DNA of 35,397 nt from positions 1 to 35,397 of the forward strand of contig JAJOJJ010000015.1 in assembly GCA_021208685.1 (NCBI GenBank), in the 5' to 3' direction. Every line of letters starts with the position of its first letter. Within the stretch, counting starts at the first letter, position 1. The translations under genes and the position numbers were made by a program. Under the pieces are notes generated by a model. The model made no database searches and was not told the DNA's origin. It saw nothing but the letters and a program-made list of their open reading frames with translations. Source of the stretch: Saccharospirillaceae bacterium (lineage in GTDB: Bacteria > Pseudomonadota > Gammaproteobacteria > Pseudomonadales > Oceanobacteraceae). Shown piece by piece: positions 28,589 to 35,397 of the stretch.

Positions 28589-28639
28589 ATGGCTGGATTT
28601 CTGCTGGAACGCAGCGTGCTGAGGCCATCCGGATGCCGG

Positions 28640-28681
28640 AAAAAATCAGGGTCTGACGTCTGTGGGACGCAGACCCTGATT
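28640..28681 (-). terminator. Terminator of the large minus-strand gene
   Basis: 12-bp arms AATCAGGGTCTG (28644-28655) and CAGACCCTGATT (28670-28681) with an inner CGTC/GACG stem. Read on the minus strand it is followed by a T-run (AAAAAA on the plus strand, 28640-28645), 38 bp after the stop of the 1142-residue gene. Confidence 0.85.
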
Positions 28682-28718
28682 CATCGCTGAATCCTCGTGC
28701 TGTCAGGAGTCAGGCAGG

Positions 28719-31700
28719 TCAGTAATAAATAATGACACTGCCTGCGCCACCGGCAGAACCACTTGTACCGCCATTGTTTGCCGATGACCAGGCTGTGGCG
28801 GATGGTCCTGTACTTCTGCCACCGCCACCGGCACTGATGTTAAATGCCCAGCTGCTGCCTTTGGGGGTTGTCGCTGCGCTGCCGCCACCGCCACCACCAC
28901 CGCCAAATCCGCCGCCACCCGCGCCACCTCCGGAAACTGAAAGCTTCTCTCCCTTCGAGGTGTAACACAGCGGATTGTTCGCGTTGCCCCCGTTGGTTGG
29001 AGTGACACCGTTTACGCTGGCATTCGCTCCGATACCCTGGCCGCCAACAGCGCCGCCTGCGCCATCACCACCGTTACCTCCCGAACCGCTGCCCGGTATC
29101 GCGGCCGAAGTCATGGTCGGGCATCGTCCATAACCGGCACTACCGTCCGGATTATCACTCAGCCCGGCATCTCCGCCCCGTGGGCCAGTGCTGATATTGT
29201 TGGACGCTGCGCCACCCCCACCACCGCCACCGGCAACTAATAACCAATTGCTTCCGATTTGGATTGCACTGGCATCGCCACCATTGCCACCCTGAAGTGG
29301 GTATTGGGCGGCGGTACCGCCGCCACCGGCAATGACCGAAACGCTTGTTGAGCCAGCTGGCACGGACAAAGTTACTTTGCCAACGGCGCCGTTTCCGCCC
29401 TGGCTTCGGTTGTTATAGGCGCCGCCACCACTGCCGCCGCCCGCGCCGGTTACCACCGCCGTCAGTTGCTGCACTCCCGAAGGGATTGACCAGGTTGCAG
29501 TGGCTTTCCCCAGATAGACCTGAGCGTTAATGGCGGTGGTGGCACTGACGGCTTCGCTGACTTGCATCTTATCGGTGTCAAATGTGGTGACGCTGAAGGT
29601 GTAGCGGCCGCTCTGGGTCAGAGGAACAATACAGGGCAGTGCAGAACAGCGGCTGCGGGTACTGGTTATGTTGTTCGTAATAACGTATTCGATGTTGTTG
29701 TTCGGGGTACTCGCGCCCCCGAAGGTGACGGTAACGCCTTCAACCCCCGGGCTGACTTGCACATCGGATACCGCCGTTGCTGCTCCGGCCGTGACGGAGT
29801 TCGACGCAGTGGATGGGCTGCTGGTTCCTGCTGAGCTCTTTGCCTGCATCGTAAAGGTATATGTCCGACCGGTGTTAAGGCCGGAGATCACACAGGGTGA
29901 TGCGGAGCAGCTTGCGGTCAGATTGCCCGGCTTGCTGGTGACCACATAGCTTGTCGTTGCAGCCTTGCTGGCAGTGTCCGGGGTAAATTCTATGGTGGCG
30001 TTGCCTGCGACGGGTCCGGCGATGGCACTCAAAACGGTGGGTGCGGCCAGTGGTGTCACCGTGGCTGTCGCGGTATTACCCGGCCCTGCGCTGTTAAGGG
30101 CGGAGACGGTCAGGTAATACTGTGAACCCAGAGTTGCGTTGCTGAAGGTGCAGGTGAGCCTGGACGTTTGACAGGAGCCGACGTAATTCTTCCCCTGGCT
30201 GGTCAGATGCAGGTTGTAGGCGGTGATGCTGGCTCCGCCGTTATTGCCGGGTGCCTCAAACGACACGTTAATGGTGGCGGTATTGCCGTTCGGCGTAAAA
30301 GACACCTGCATATTCTCAGGCGCAGTGGCCGGCGCAACCGGTGCAGGCACCACGGTTACCGGTGACGATTCACTGCTTCCCTCAGCATTCTGAGCCGAAA
30401 CGGCAAAGCTGTAAGGGATTGCAATGGTCAACCCGGACACCAGGCAGGGTGACTGGGCGCAGCTGCCGGTTTTCGAATCCGGTGTACTGGTAACGGTGTA
30501 GCCCGTTATTGGTGAGCCGCCACTGGACGCAGGTGCCTGTATGGCGACACTGGCGGTGGCCGTCGTTGCTCCTGGCTGAACGTCAACATAAGAGACGCTG
30601 GTAATCGAAGGCGCAGAAGGCTGGGTTTTATAGGCGTAAGTCAGCGCTGAGCTGTACAGGGTGCTGTTGTTGCAGGTCGCGGCTGCCCGTACATAGTAGG
30701 TGGTTCCCAATACTATTTTGCTGGTCGGTATTGCTGCGGTGATAACGCCATTCTTCAGCGTTGCCGGAATGCTGAAGGCATCAGCCGGTGCGCTGGTGGT
30801 GCTGCCTGGCTGCGTGGTCGACAGACTGAAGGCCGTGCTACAGCCGGGCTGAACATTGATGGCGGTGGTCTGAGCATTCAGGGCAGTGCCGGAAAGCTTT
30901 ACGGTTGTGTTGCCGAAAGCAGGCAGATCGGTGGCATAGATCCAGGTGTTTGCCTGCGGGCTCTCTATCGTTGCCATTAAGCGGGTTGAGTTGTCTGCCA
31001 GGATCAGATCGGGTGGATTGCCATTACTGTCCTGTGCCGGAGCTGAGGCCAGGGGAGAGCCTTCGGCGTTCAGAGAACCGTCACTGTTCACCTGATAGGC
31101 CTGAATCTGGCTGTTGCTGATCGCCCAGCCCCGGTGACCGTGAGCAGAAAAGACCAGATCATAGGCATTGGCCGGGCTTGTTACCGTGGTACTGGCCGTC
31201 AGAACGCCGTTATTCAGCGAAAATACGGAAGGTGTCAGCGCGTTATTGAGTAAGTAAACCATGCCATTGCTGGGGTGCATGGCCAGCGCGGTGGGACTTT
31301 GAACAAGGACGGCATATTGATTCAGAACTTGCTTAGACAACGGGTAAGGCTGGCTGTTGCTGGTGCCGAGTGCACCGGATTCGGTGATCTGATACGCCAC
31401 GACGAGGGGTTGATGAGATGACCCGCTTTGACCGCAATTGAGGGTGTTAAAGCCTGCTGAGACAAGGTACTTCCCGTCTGGCGACAGCGCGATGCCCGGC
31501 GAATTGGAAATGATATTGGTCGGTCCGGCAATGGGTGACAGGGCGCCGTTATCAGCGATGCTGTAGGTGATCACCGCCGCTGACGCATCGCAGTCATATT
31601 GGGCGGTAAAAGGAAAGGAGCCGCTGGTCAGCAGAAAGAGGCGTCCGTTTGTACTGTCGATGGCGATCGGGCTGGTGATGCTGCCGTATTTGTTATTCGG

Positions 31701-32147
31701 TTTGCTGACCGCAAACGGAGAGCCACTGATTTCGGTCAGTGTGCCATCGCTGTTGATGCTGAAGACGTTAATGCTGAAATTCGCCACATTGGTAAAACTG
31801 ACACCATAGGCAAAGACGACATTGCGCTGATGGTCGATCGCCAGCGAATAAAACTGAGGAGCGGCACTGGCTCCGCCATTGTTGTTGGTGTATTGACCAA
31901 CAGCGGTCATTTTCCCGCTGTCCGGATCAACCCGGTAAGCCCTGATGTAGGGTTGGTTGTCGTTAATCTGGTAAAGAAACGCGCCGTCTTGCGTGCTGAC
32001 CTGCGTGGCGCCACCAGTATTGGCAACGGCCAGGTTGGTCACTGATGCGACGGTTCCGGCGTCAGCGGAAAGCGTTGTTCCTGCGGCCAGCGTCAGCAGA
32101 CATGCTGCCAGCGCATAGCGGAGAATGCCCGATCTTGTTTTTTTCAT
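28719..32147 (-). CDS. Large secreted modular protein: beta-propeller-like, four FN3-like repeats, glycine-rich C-terminus
   Basis: 1142 residues with a signal peptide (MKKTRSGILRYALAACLLTLAAG, cleavage likely near ADA at 31). Residues ~35-410 resemble a YVTN/lactonase-type propeller: repeated YSLAIDHQRNVVF, SPIAIDSTNGRLFLL, PGIALSPDGKYLVSAG and PTALAMHPSNGMVYLL blades. Four FN3-like repeats follow at about 507-600, 604-697, 700-782 and 787-870, each with a Cys pair. From ~881 comes a glycine-rich domain opening with ATWSIPSGVQQLTAVVTGAGGG and closing with GSVIIYY, similar in layout to glycine-rich phage adhesin and surface domains. Presumably surface-exposed or released; no anchor or sorting signal seen. 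AAGGATG ribosome site before ATG 32147; own terminator. Function unknown: adhesion or binding is an inference. Confidence 0.83.
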   Translation of the reverse strand: MKKTRSGILRYALAACLLTLAAGTTLSADAGTVASVTNLAVANTGGATQVSTQDGAFLYQINDNQPYIRAYRVDPDSGKMTAVGQYTNNNGGASAAPQFYSLAIDHQRNVVFAYGVSFTNVANFSINVFSINSDGTLTEISGSPFAVSKPNNKYGSITSPIAIDSTNGRLFLLTSGSFPFTAQYDCDASAAVITYSIADNGALSPIAGPTNIISNSPGIALSPDGKYLVSAGFNTLNCGQSGSSHQPLVVAYQITESGALGTSNSQPYPLSKQVLNQYAVLVQSPTALAMHPSNGMVYLLNNALTPSVFSLNNGVLTASTTVTSPANAYDLVFSAHGHRGWAISNSQIQAYQVNSDGSLNAEGSPLASAPAQDSNGNPPDLILADNSTRLMATIESPQANTWIYATDLPAFGNTTVKLSGTALNAQTTAINVQPGCSTAFSLSTTQPGSTTSAPADAFSIPATLKNGVITAAIPTSKIVLGTTYYVRAAATCNNSTLYSSALTYAYKTQPSAPSITSVSYVDVQPGATTATASVAIQAPASSGGSPITGYTVTSTPDSKTGSCAQSPCLVSGLTIAIPYSFAVSAQNAEGSSESSPVTVVPAPVAPATAPENMQVSFTPNGNTATINVSFEAPGNNGGASITAYNLHLTSQGKNYVGSCQTSRLTCTFSNATLGSQYYLTVSALNSAGPGNTATATVTPLAAPTVLSAIAGPVAGNATIEFTPDTASKAATTSYVVTSKPGNLTASCSASPCVISGLNTGRTYTFTMQAKSSAGTSSPSTASNSVTAGAATAVSDVQVSPGVEGVTVTFGGASTPNNNIEYVITNNITSTRSRCSALPCIVPLTQSGRYTFSVTTFDTDKMQVSEAVSATTAINAQVYLGKATATWSIPSGVQQLTAVVTGAGGGSGGGAYNNRSQGGNGAVGKVTLSVPAGSTSVSVIAGGGGTAAQYPLQGGNGGDASAIQIGSNWLLVAGGGGGGGAASNNISTGPRGGDAGLSDNPDGSAGYGRCPTMTSAAIPGSGSGGNGGDGAGGAVGGQGIGANASVNGVTPTNGGNANNPLCYTSKGEKLSVSGGGAGGGGFGGGGGGGGSAATTPKGSSWAFNISAGGGGRSTGPSATAWSSANNGGTSGSAGGAGSVIIYY

Positions 32148-32204
32148 GGCTCATCCTTAGTCCCGTGGTGTGTAGTTGGCTGCCATCGGCTGAAGGCACC
32201 GGTA

Positions 32205-32295
32205 AAAATCAACCTTTGACTATTGCATGCCTTTACCGCGCCCTCCGTTCGCGCAGAGCTGGCGGATGCTGTTGCAGGATAGTCAGGTTGATTTT
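32205..32295 (-). repeat. Inverted repeat in the leader of the large secreted-protein gene
   Basis: AAAATCAACCT (32205-32215) pairs with AGGTTGATTTT (32285-32295), and GACTAT (32218-32223) with ATAGTC (32279-32284) after a 2-base bulge; 55 bases separate the arms. It begins 58 bp upstream of the gene start on the minus strand. CGGTAAA/TTTACCG offers a competing pairing (32200-32206 with 32232-32238). Confidence 0.6.
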
Positions 32296-32432
32296 GCGTT
32301 TGAGTCTACTGTGAGGGATGAGGTAACGCGAATGAAAAAAGGAGAAGATTTTCTGATTCCGATAGCCAGAGGCTATGCACGATTCGCCCACTGGAACCGA
32401 ACGGGCCAGAATCGCTTTGTCCGATCAGGGAT

Positions 32433-32468
32433 GCGCAAAGTACCGCTCAACATACCGGTGCTTTGCGC
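32433..32468. terminator. Strong hairpin 3' of the crotonase gene
   Basis: 13-bp stem (32433-32445 with 32456-32468, one T-G wobble) and a 10-base loop, starting 18 bp past the crotonase stop. No T-run on either side, so it may protect the 3' end rather than terminate. Confidence 0.5.
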
Positions 32469-32485
32469 GGAAAATCGCAGCCGTC

Positions 32486-33340
32486 TTACTCCTCAAACAA
32501 TCCCTTCACGGCAAACAGGTCATCGTATTCTGCCTGTTGCTTCTGCGCTTTGGCCTGGAAGGTTTTCATCATATCGGTCGGGCGGAACATGCCGGACTGC
32601 CAGGTCGCCATGTAGCGCAGGCTGTCTTCAACACTGTGGTCGCGGCTGTAATTCAGCATCTCTTTGCAGCCGGTAACCGCCAGCGGCGAGTTTTTCGCAA
32701 TCTGGGCGGCAATGGTCATCACGCCGTCGAGCATGGCCTGCTGGGATTCATACACCTCATTCACAAAACCCAGCGCTTTGGCTTCCTGCGCACTGAATTG
32801 ACGCCCGGTGTAGGCCAGTTCGCGTACCACGCCCTGCGGCATCAGTTTCGGCAGGCGCTGCAGGGTGCCGACATCGGCGGTCATGCCCAGCTCGGTTTCT
32901 TTAATGGTGAAGTAAGCATCGGCGCTGCAATAGCGCGAGTCAGCGGCACAGACCATGTCCAGCGCACCACCGATACAGCCGCCCTGAATGGCCGCCAGTA
33001 CCGGTAAGCGAATTTGCTCCAGCGAGCTTAAGGTGTCCTGTAATTGCATCACGACACGACGCAGATTTTCGGCCATCCGCCCGGCATCCCCGCTCATTGG
33101 TACCGCTTTCGGATGGGTGAATACCGCCAGATCCATACCGGCGGAGAAATGCTTGCCGGTTGAAGAAATCACAATCACCCGCGCATCGGTCAGGGCCTCA
33201 ATGGCACGCATGCATTGCGGCAGCTCCAGCCAGAAAGCCTGATTCATGGAATTCAGGGCGTCGGGGCGGCACAGTTGAACGTGAGCAATATGGTTTTCGA
33301 CACTGACGTTAAAGCTCTGGAATTCAGGCAGGGCATTCAT
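32486..33340 (-). CDS. Crotonase family, ECH1-like dienoyl-CoA isomerase candidate
   Basis: 284-residue crotonase. Oxyanion-hole segments are GKHFSAGMDLAVF and GGCIGGALDMVCAADSRY. The active-site stretch KETELGMTADVGTLQRLPKLM closely follows the ADVGTLQRLP form of delta3,5-delta2,4-dienoyl-CoA isomerases (ECH1), which place acidic residues there. It would help beta-oxidation of unsaturated fatty acids with odd-position double bonds. AAGGATC ribosome site. Divergent from a LysR gene and sharing with it a 167-bp gap with a dyad, so likely regulated by it. A plain hydratase role remains possible. Confidence 0.88.
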   Translation of the reverse strand: MNALPEFQSFNVSVENHIAHVQLCRPDALNSMNQAFWLELPQCMRAIEALTDARVIVISSTGKHFSAGMDLAVFTHPKAVPMSGDAGRMAENLRRVVMQLQDTLSSLEQIRLPVLAAIQGGCIGGALDMVCAADSRYCSADAYFTIKETELGMTADVGTLQRLPKLMPQGVVRELAYTGRQFSAQEAKALGFVNEVYESQQAMLDGVMTIAAQIAKNSPLAVTGCKEMLNYSRDHSVEDSLRYMATWQSGMFRPTDMMKTFQAKAQKQQAEYDDLFAVKGLFEE

Positions 33341-33351
33341 GGCAGATCCTT

Positions 33352-33382
33352 ATGGTTGTCTGATGGTTGTCTGATGGTTGTT
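33352..33382. repeat. 11-bp tandem repeat upstream of the crotonase gene
   Basis: Two full units ATGGTTGTCTG (33352-33362, 33363-33373) and a 9-base partial third (33374-33382, 8 matching). It lies in the 5' untranslated region of the minus-strand crotonase gene. Confidence 0.85.
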
Positions 33383-33390
33383 ATTGTGGG

Positions 33391-33413
33391 CTATGTTGAC
33401 GCTGTCAATATAG
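33391..33413. promoter_or_regulatory. Inverted repeat, probable LysR-type binding site
   Basis: CTATGTTGAC (33391-33400) and GTCAATATAG (33404-33413) are inverted repeats with one mismatch around a 3-bp centre; the core TTGAC-N3-GTCAA has the T-N11-A form of LysR sites. On the minus strand it contains a perfect TTGACA -35 (33408-33403) with AATAAC 17 bp further, fitting a crotonase promoter. Confidence 0.65.
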
Positions 33414-33507
33414 GGGGTGCCTGTGTCGCCGGTCAAATGAGTGGCTGCCTTGTGCCGGTGTCTGCATGGTAGTCTTATTGCCTGAATGAATGCTGGGTTA
33501 ATTCGGT

Positions 33508-34434
33508 ATGCAGAAAATGAATCTTTCCCGCGTCGATCTGAACCTCTTTGTGGTCTTCGATGTGATTTACCGTGAGGGCAATCTGACCCGCGCCAGCGAG
33601 CAGCTGAACCTGTCGCAACCGGCGGTCAGTCATGCGCTGGGGCGTTTGCGTGAGCGCTTTGATGATCCGCTGTTTGAGCGTTCGGGCAAGGGGATGAGCC
33701 CGACGCCTTTGGCGAAAGCCATTATCGGCCGTGTTCGGGCTGCGTTGCAGGATCTGGAATCCACCCTGACGGAAGGGCTGGCCTTTGATCCGTCACAGGC
33801 CAGCCGGGTGTTTACACTGGCCTCGCGTGATGTGATGGAGGCGACGGCGCTGCCACTATTAATGGCTCGGCTGCAACAGCAGGCGCCAGGCATTCAGTTA
33901 CGCAGTGTGCGGGTGGCGCGGCGTGAGATGGAAAGCGCGCTGTCATCCGGCCAGATCGACTTTGCCGCCGATGTGCTGTTACCGGTTGGTGATGATATTG
34001 AGCATCAGGCGATTGGCGAAGAGCAGCTGGTGGTGGTGATGCGCGAGGGCCATCCTTTGCAGGGGATCGCGTGGAATCTGGACGCTTACCTGAGTGCCCG
34101 GCATGTGCTGGTATCCAGTCGGGCGGAAGGTCCCGGCGTGGAAGATTTCGCCCTGACGCGTTTGGGCAAGGTGCGGCAGGTCGCGCTGCGTTGCCAGAAT
34201 TACTATGCCGCGATTCAGGTGATGCAGCAGACCGATTTGCTGCTCACCCTGCCCGGCAGCTTTGCCCGCAACATGGCCGCCCGGCAGCCGCCATTCCGGG
34301 TGCTGCCCTTGCCACTGCCTCTGGCGCCGCTGGAAATGCACCTCTACTGGCACCGCAAGGCGAGCCGCGATCCGGCGGTGATGTGGCTGAAAGCTCAGAT
34401 GGCCGGGCTGATGCCCGGCGCGGTATCGGGTTAA
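33508..34434 (+). CDS. LysR-family transcriptional regulator
   Basis: 308 residues. N-terminal HTH at about 8-67: LNLFVVFDVIYREGNLTRASEQLNLSQPAVSHALGRLRERFDDPLFERSGKGMSPT, then a substrate-binding domain from about 95 in two halves. The DLNLFVVFDVIYRE start places it in the NodD/LinR/SyrM-like branch, where many members control aromatic or fatty-acid-type genes. Divergent from the ECH1-like crotonase with an inverted repeat between, so probably its regulator. The stop TAA overlaps the stop of the convergent gene. Confidence 0.93.
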   Translation: MQKMNLSRVDLNLFVVFDVIYREGNLTRASEQLNLSQPAVSHALGRLRERFDDPLFERSGKGMSPTPLAKAIIGRVRAALQDLESTLTEGLAFDPSQASRVFTLASRDVMEATALPLLMARLQQQAPGIQLRSVRVARREMESALSSGQIDFAADVLLPVGDDIEHQAIGEEQLVVVMREGHPLQGIAWNLDAYLSARHVLVSSRAEGPGVEDFALTRLGKVRQVALRCQNYYAAIQVMQQTDLLLTLPGSFARNMAARQPPFRVLPLPLPLAPLEMHLYWHRKASRDPAVMWLKAQMAGLMPGAVSG

Positions 34435-35397
34435 GGCAGGGTCAGTGTCGTGCTGTAGCTGCCGGTGGCGGCAGGTGAGCTGCTGCCACTGACATAGGCG
34501 GAGGCAGCATCCAGATCTGCGCTCAGAACCAGCTGAGCGTTATCAGCGGTTGCTGTCAGGTTGGCAGGTCCTGCGGACTGGGTGATCAGCGTGACGCTGC
34601 CGTTATCCCGTGCCAGTGCGCTTTTCAGGCTGCCGTCCTGCTCTCTTAGCATAAGCAGGCCAAGGCCGCTGCTGCTGCGGGTCTGAAGCTGCTGAATCAG
34701 CTCGCTGGCGGCGGGCGGCTCAGCGCATTCCTGTGTTCCGCTCAGCTCCAGCGTCTGTACCAGACAGTATATCGGCTGATTCTGATCATCCACACTGACG
34801 TTGTCGTATTGAATGGTGAGTGATTGCTGGCCGAATGCGGCCGTGCTGTCCGATATTTTAATCGCCGCCGTACTCTGACCACTGAAACGGGTCTCGCCAA
34901 AGCCCGTTGTGTAACCCGTTAAAGCCTGTCCTGCCATCCGGCTGTTACTGGTCAGCGTAAACAATTGCGGCTCATTGCCGTTGGCGTTGCTGTAAAGCGG
35001 TAAAGAGAAGGCAGTAGCCGTATCGGGCAAGGTCCGGAAGGTGCTGCTGCCTGCGGCGCAGTTCGCCACTTCGAGAGTGCCGGCATTGTCGCGGATGACG
35101 AAAACACTTTTGCGGCGGATATGCCGGGTTTCCTGCTCAGTATGGATGCGTGGTATCTGCGTGCGTACATAGTCGCTGACCATCACCCAGGTGCCGGTCA
35201 GGTCGGTATTCAGGTCGGTACGTTCGTTGTAGGCGCTGAGGTCATAGGCCGCCGCTGCGGCAGTGTTGCCCAGCGTCTGAGTCGGAATGACCTCTGCAGG
35301 AGGCTGATAACCGCAATCGGGAACGGTCGGAGTGCCACCGTCGCCGGGATCACCGCCATCGCCCGGATCACCACCATCGCCCGGATCACCACCGTCG
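34431..35397 (-). CDS. Secreted or surface protein with Gly-Asp-Pro repeat linker, N-terminus outside window
   Basis: Open on the minus strand from the window edge to TAA at 34433-34431, about 321 codons; the start is missing. It begins with GDGGDP repeats, then TPTVPDCGYQPP, followed by a mainly beta-rich, Ser/Thr-rich region (TGTWVMVSDYV..., ending in SYSTTLTLP). Cysteines occur at CGYQPP, EVANCAAG, IYCLVQ and QECAEPP, four in pairs that could form disulfides. A short acidic-Gly-Pro linker after a lost signal or lipobox segment is typical of proteobacterial lipoproteins. Family not recognised. Confidence 0.72.
   Translation of the reverse strand, partial: DGGDPGDGGDPGDGGDPGDGGTPTVPDCGYQPPAEVIPTQTLGNTAAAAAYDLSAYNERTDLNTDLTGTWVMVSDYVRTQIPRIHTEQETRHIRRKSVFVIRDNAGTLEVANCAAGSSTFRTLPDTATAFSLPLYSNANGNEPQLFTLTSNSRMAGQALTGYTTGFGETRFSGQSTAAIKISDSTAAFGQQSLTIQYDNVSVDDQNQPIYCLVQTLELSGTQECAEPPAASELIQQLQTRSSSGLGLLMLREQDGSLKSALARDNGSVTLITQSAGPANLTATADNAQLVLSADLDAASAYVSGSSSPAATGSYSTTLTLP
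35344..35397. repeat. 18-bp tandem repeat encoding GDGGDP
   Basis: Three units (35344-35361, 35362-35379, 35380-35397) differing at one to three positions; the array continues beyond the window. It encodes the Gly-Asp-Gly-Gly-Asp-Pro linker of the partial gene. Confidence 0.88.

Larger units (their letters stand above)
28382..28630 (+). repeat. 50-bp direct repeat following each atp terminator
   Basis: The segments 28382-28431 and 28581-28630 agree at 47 of 50 positions, 199 bp apart. With the atpC-tail copies (189 bp apart) they show a tandem duplication of the tail-terminator region. The rest of 28343-28718 holds no credible gene. Confidence 0.85.
32148..32485. other. Intergenic region with inverted repeats, no gene
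   Basis: No convincing gene on either strand. It holds the promoter/leader of the large minus-strand gene, a pair of imperfect inverted repeats (32205-32223 with 32279-32295) and a strong hairpin at 32433-32468. No known riboswitch core was recognised. Confidence 0.65.

Noticed and set aside
28390-28656. Open frame of 88 codons after atpC
   Set aside because: Made of the duplicated atpC tail, a terminator and repeats; not a gene.
32148-32300. Possible c-di-GMP (GEMM) riboswitch in the leader of the large minus-strand gene
   Set aside because: The conserved GGGCAAACC and GACGCAAAGCC core elements are absent.
35344-35397. CRISPR-like regular repeats at the window end
   Set aside because: Units are directly adjacent without spacers and encode a GDGGDP protein linker.

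Overview
The window looks like a chromosomal segment of a marine-type gammaproteobacterium, most likely from or near the Oceanospirillales. This rests on the Pseudomonas/Oceanospirillales-like F1Fo ATPase sequences, the rsmG-parA-parB-atp order, and a LiuR-controlled leucine/isovalerate catabolic cluster. The taxonomic call is inference, not a database result.

Left part (1-11.7 kb): a zinc-ribbon protein tail, then a Sua5-type threonylcarbamoyl-AMP synthase whose start codon lies in a triplicated 19-bp repeat. Next is the liu regulon: liuR (MerR) with a perfect 16-bp palindrome upstream, liuA (isovaleryl-CoA dehydrogenase, broken by one apparent single-base deletion), liuB and liuD (methylcrotonyl-CoA carboxylase beta and alpha), liuC (methylglutaconyl-CoA hydratase) and liuE (HMG-CoA lyase). 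An acetoacetyl-CoA synthetase and a further crotonase follow. A compact REPtron, a RAYT transposase gene between two perfect 27-bp inverted REP hairpins, sits between liuE and the acetoacetyl-CoA synthetase gene. Together the genes take isovaleryl-CoA to acetyl-CoA plus acetoacetate and re-activate the acetoacetate.

Middle part (11.7-18 kb), accessory-looking: a small lipoprotein gene with a good promoter, followed by a DUF4105/Lnb-type periplasmic protein with a probable C-terminal beta-barrel. A factor-independent terminator lies inside the signal-peptide codons of the second gene. On the minus strand are an extradiol (DODA-type) dioxygenase, a MarR-MATE efflux pair with a large perfect palindrome upstream, and a YbfB-type MFS transporter.

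Core part (18.1-28.4 kb): rsmG, parA, parB, then (after a small frameshifted lipoprotein gene on the opposite strand) the complete atpIBEFHAGDC operon, with a near-consensus promoter, a strong hairpin between atpE and atpF, and a duplicated terminator region containing two extra copies of the atpC tail.

Right part (28.7-35.4 kb): a 1142-residue secreted protein on the minus strand (beta-propeller-like N-terminus, four FN3-like repeats each carrying a cysteine pair, glycine-rich C-terminus), an ECH1-like crotonase divergent from a LysR regulator, and a partial secreted protein with a Gly-Asp-Pro repeat linker that runs off the window end. No tRNA, rRNA, CRISPR array or prophage was seen. The most unusual structures are the terminator inside a signal peptide, the REPtron in a catabolic cluster, the atpC-tail duplications and the modular secreted protein.
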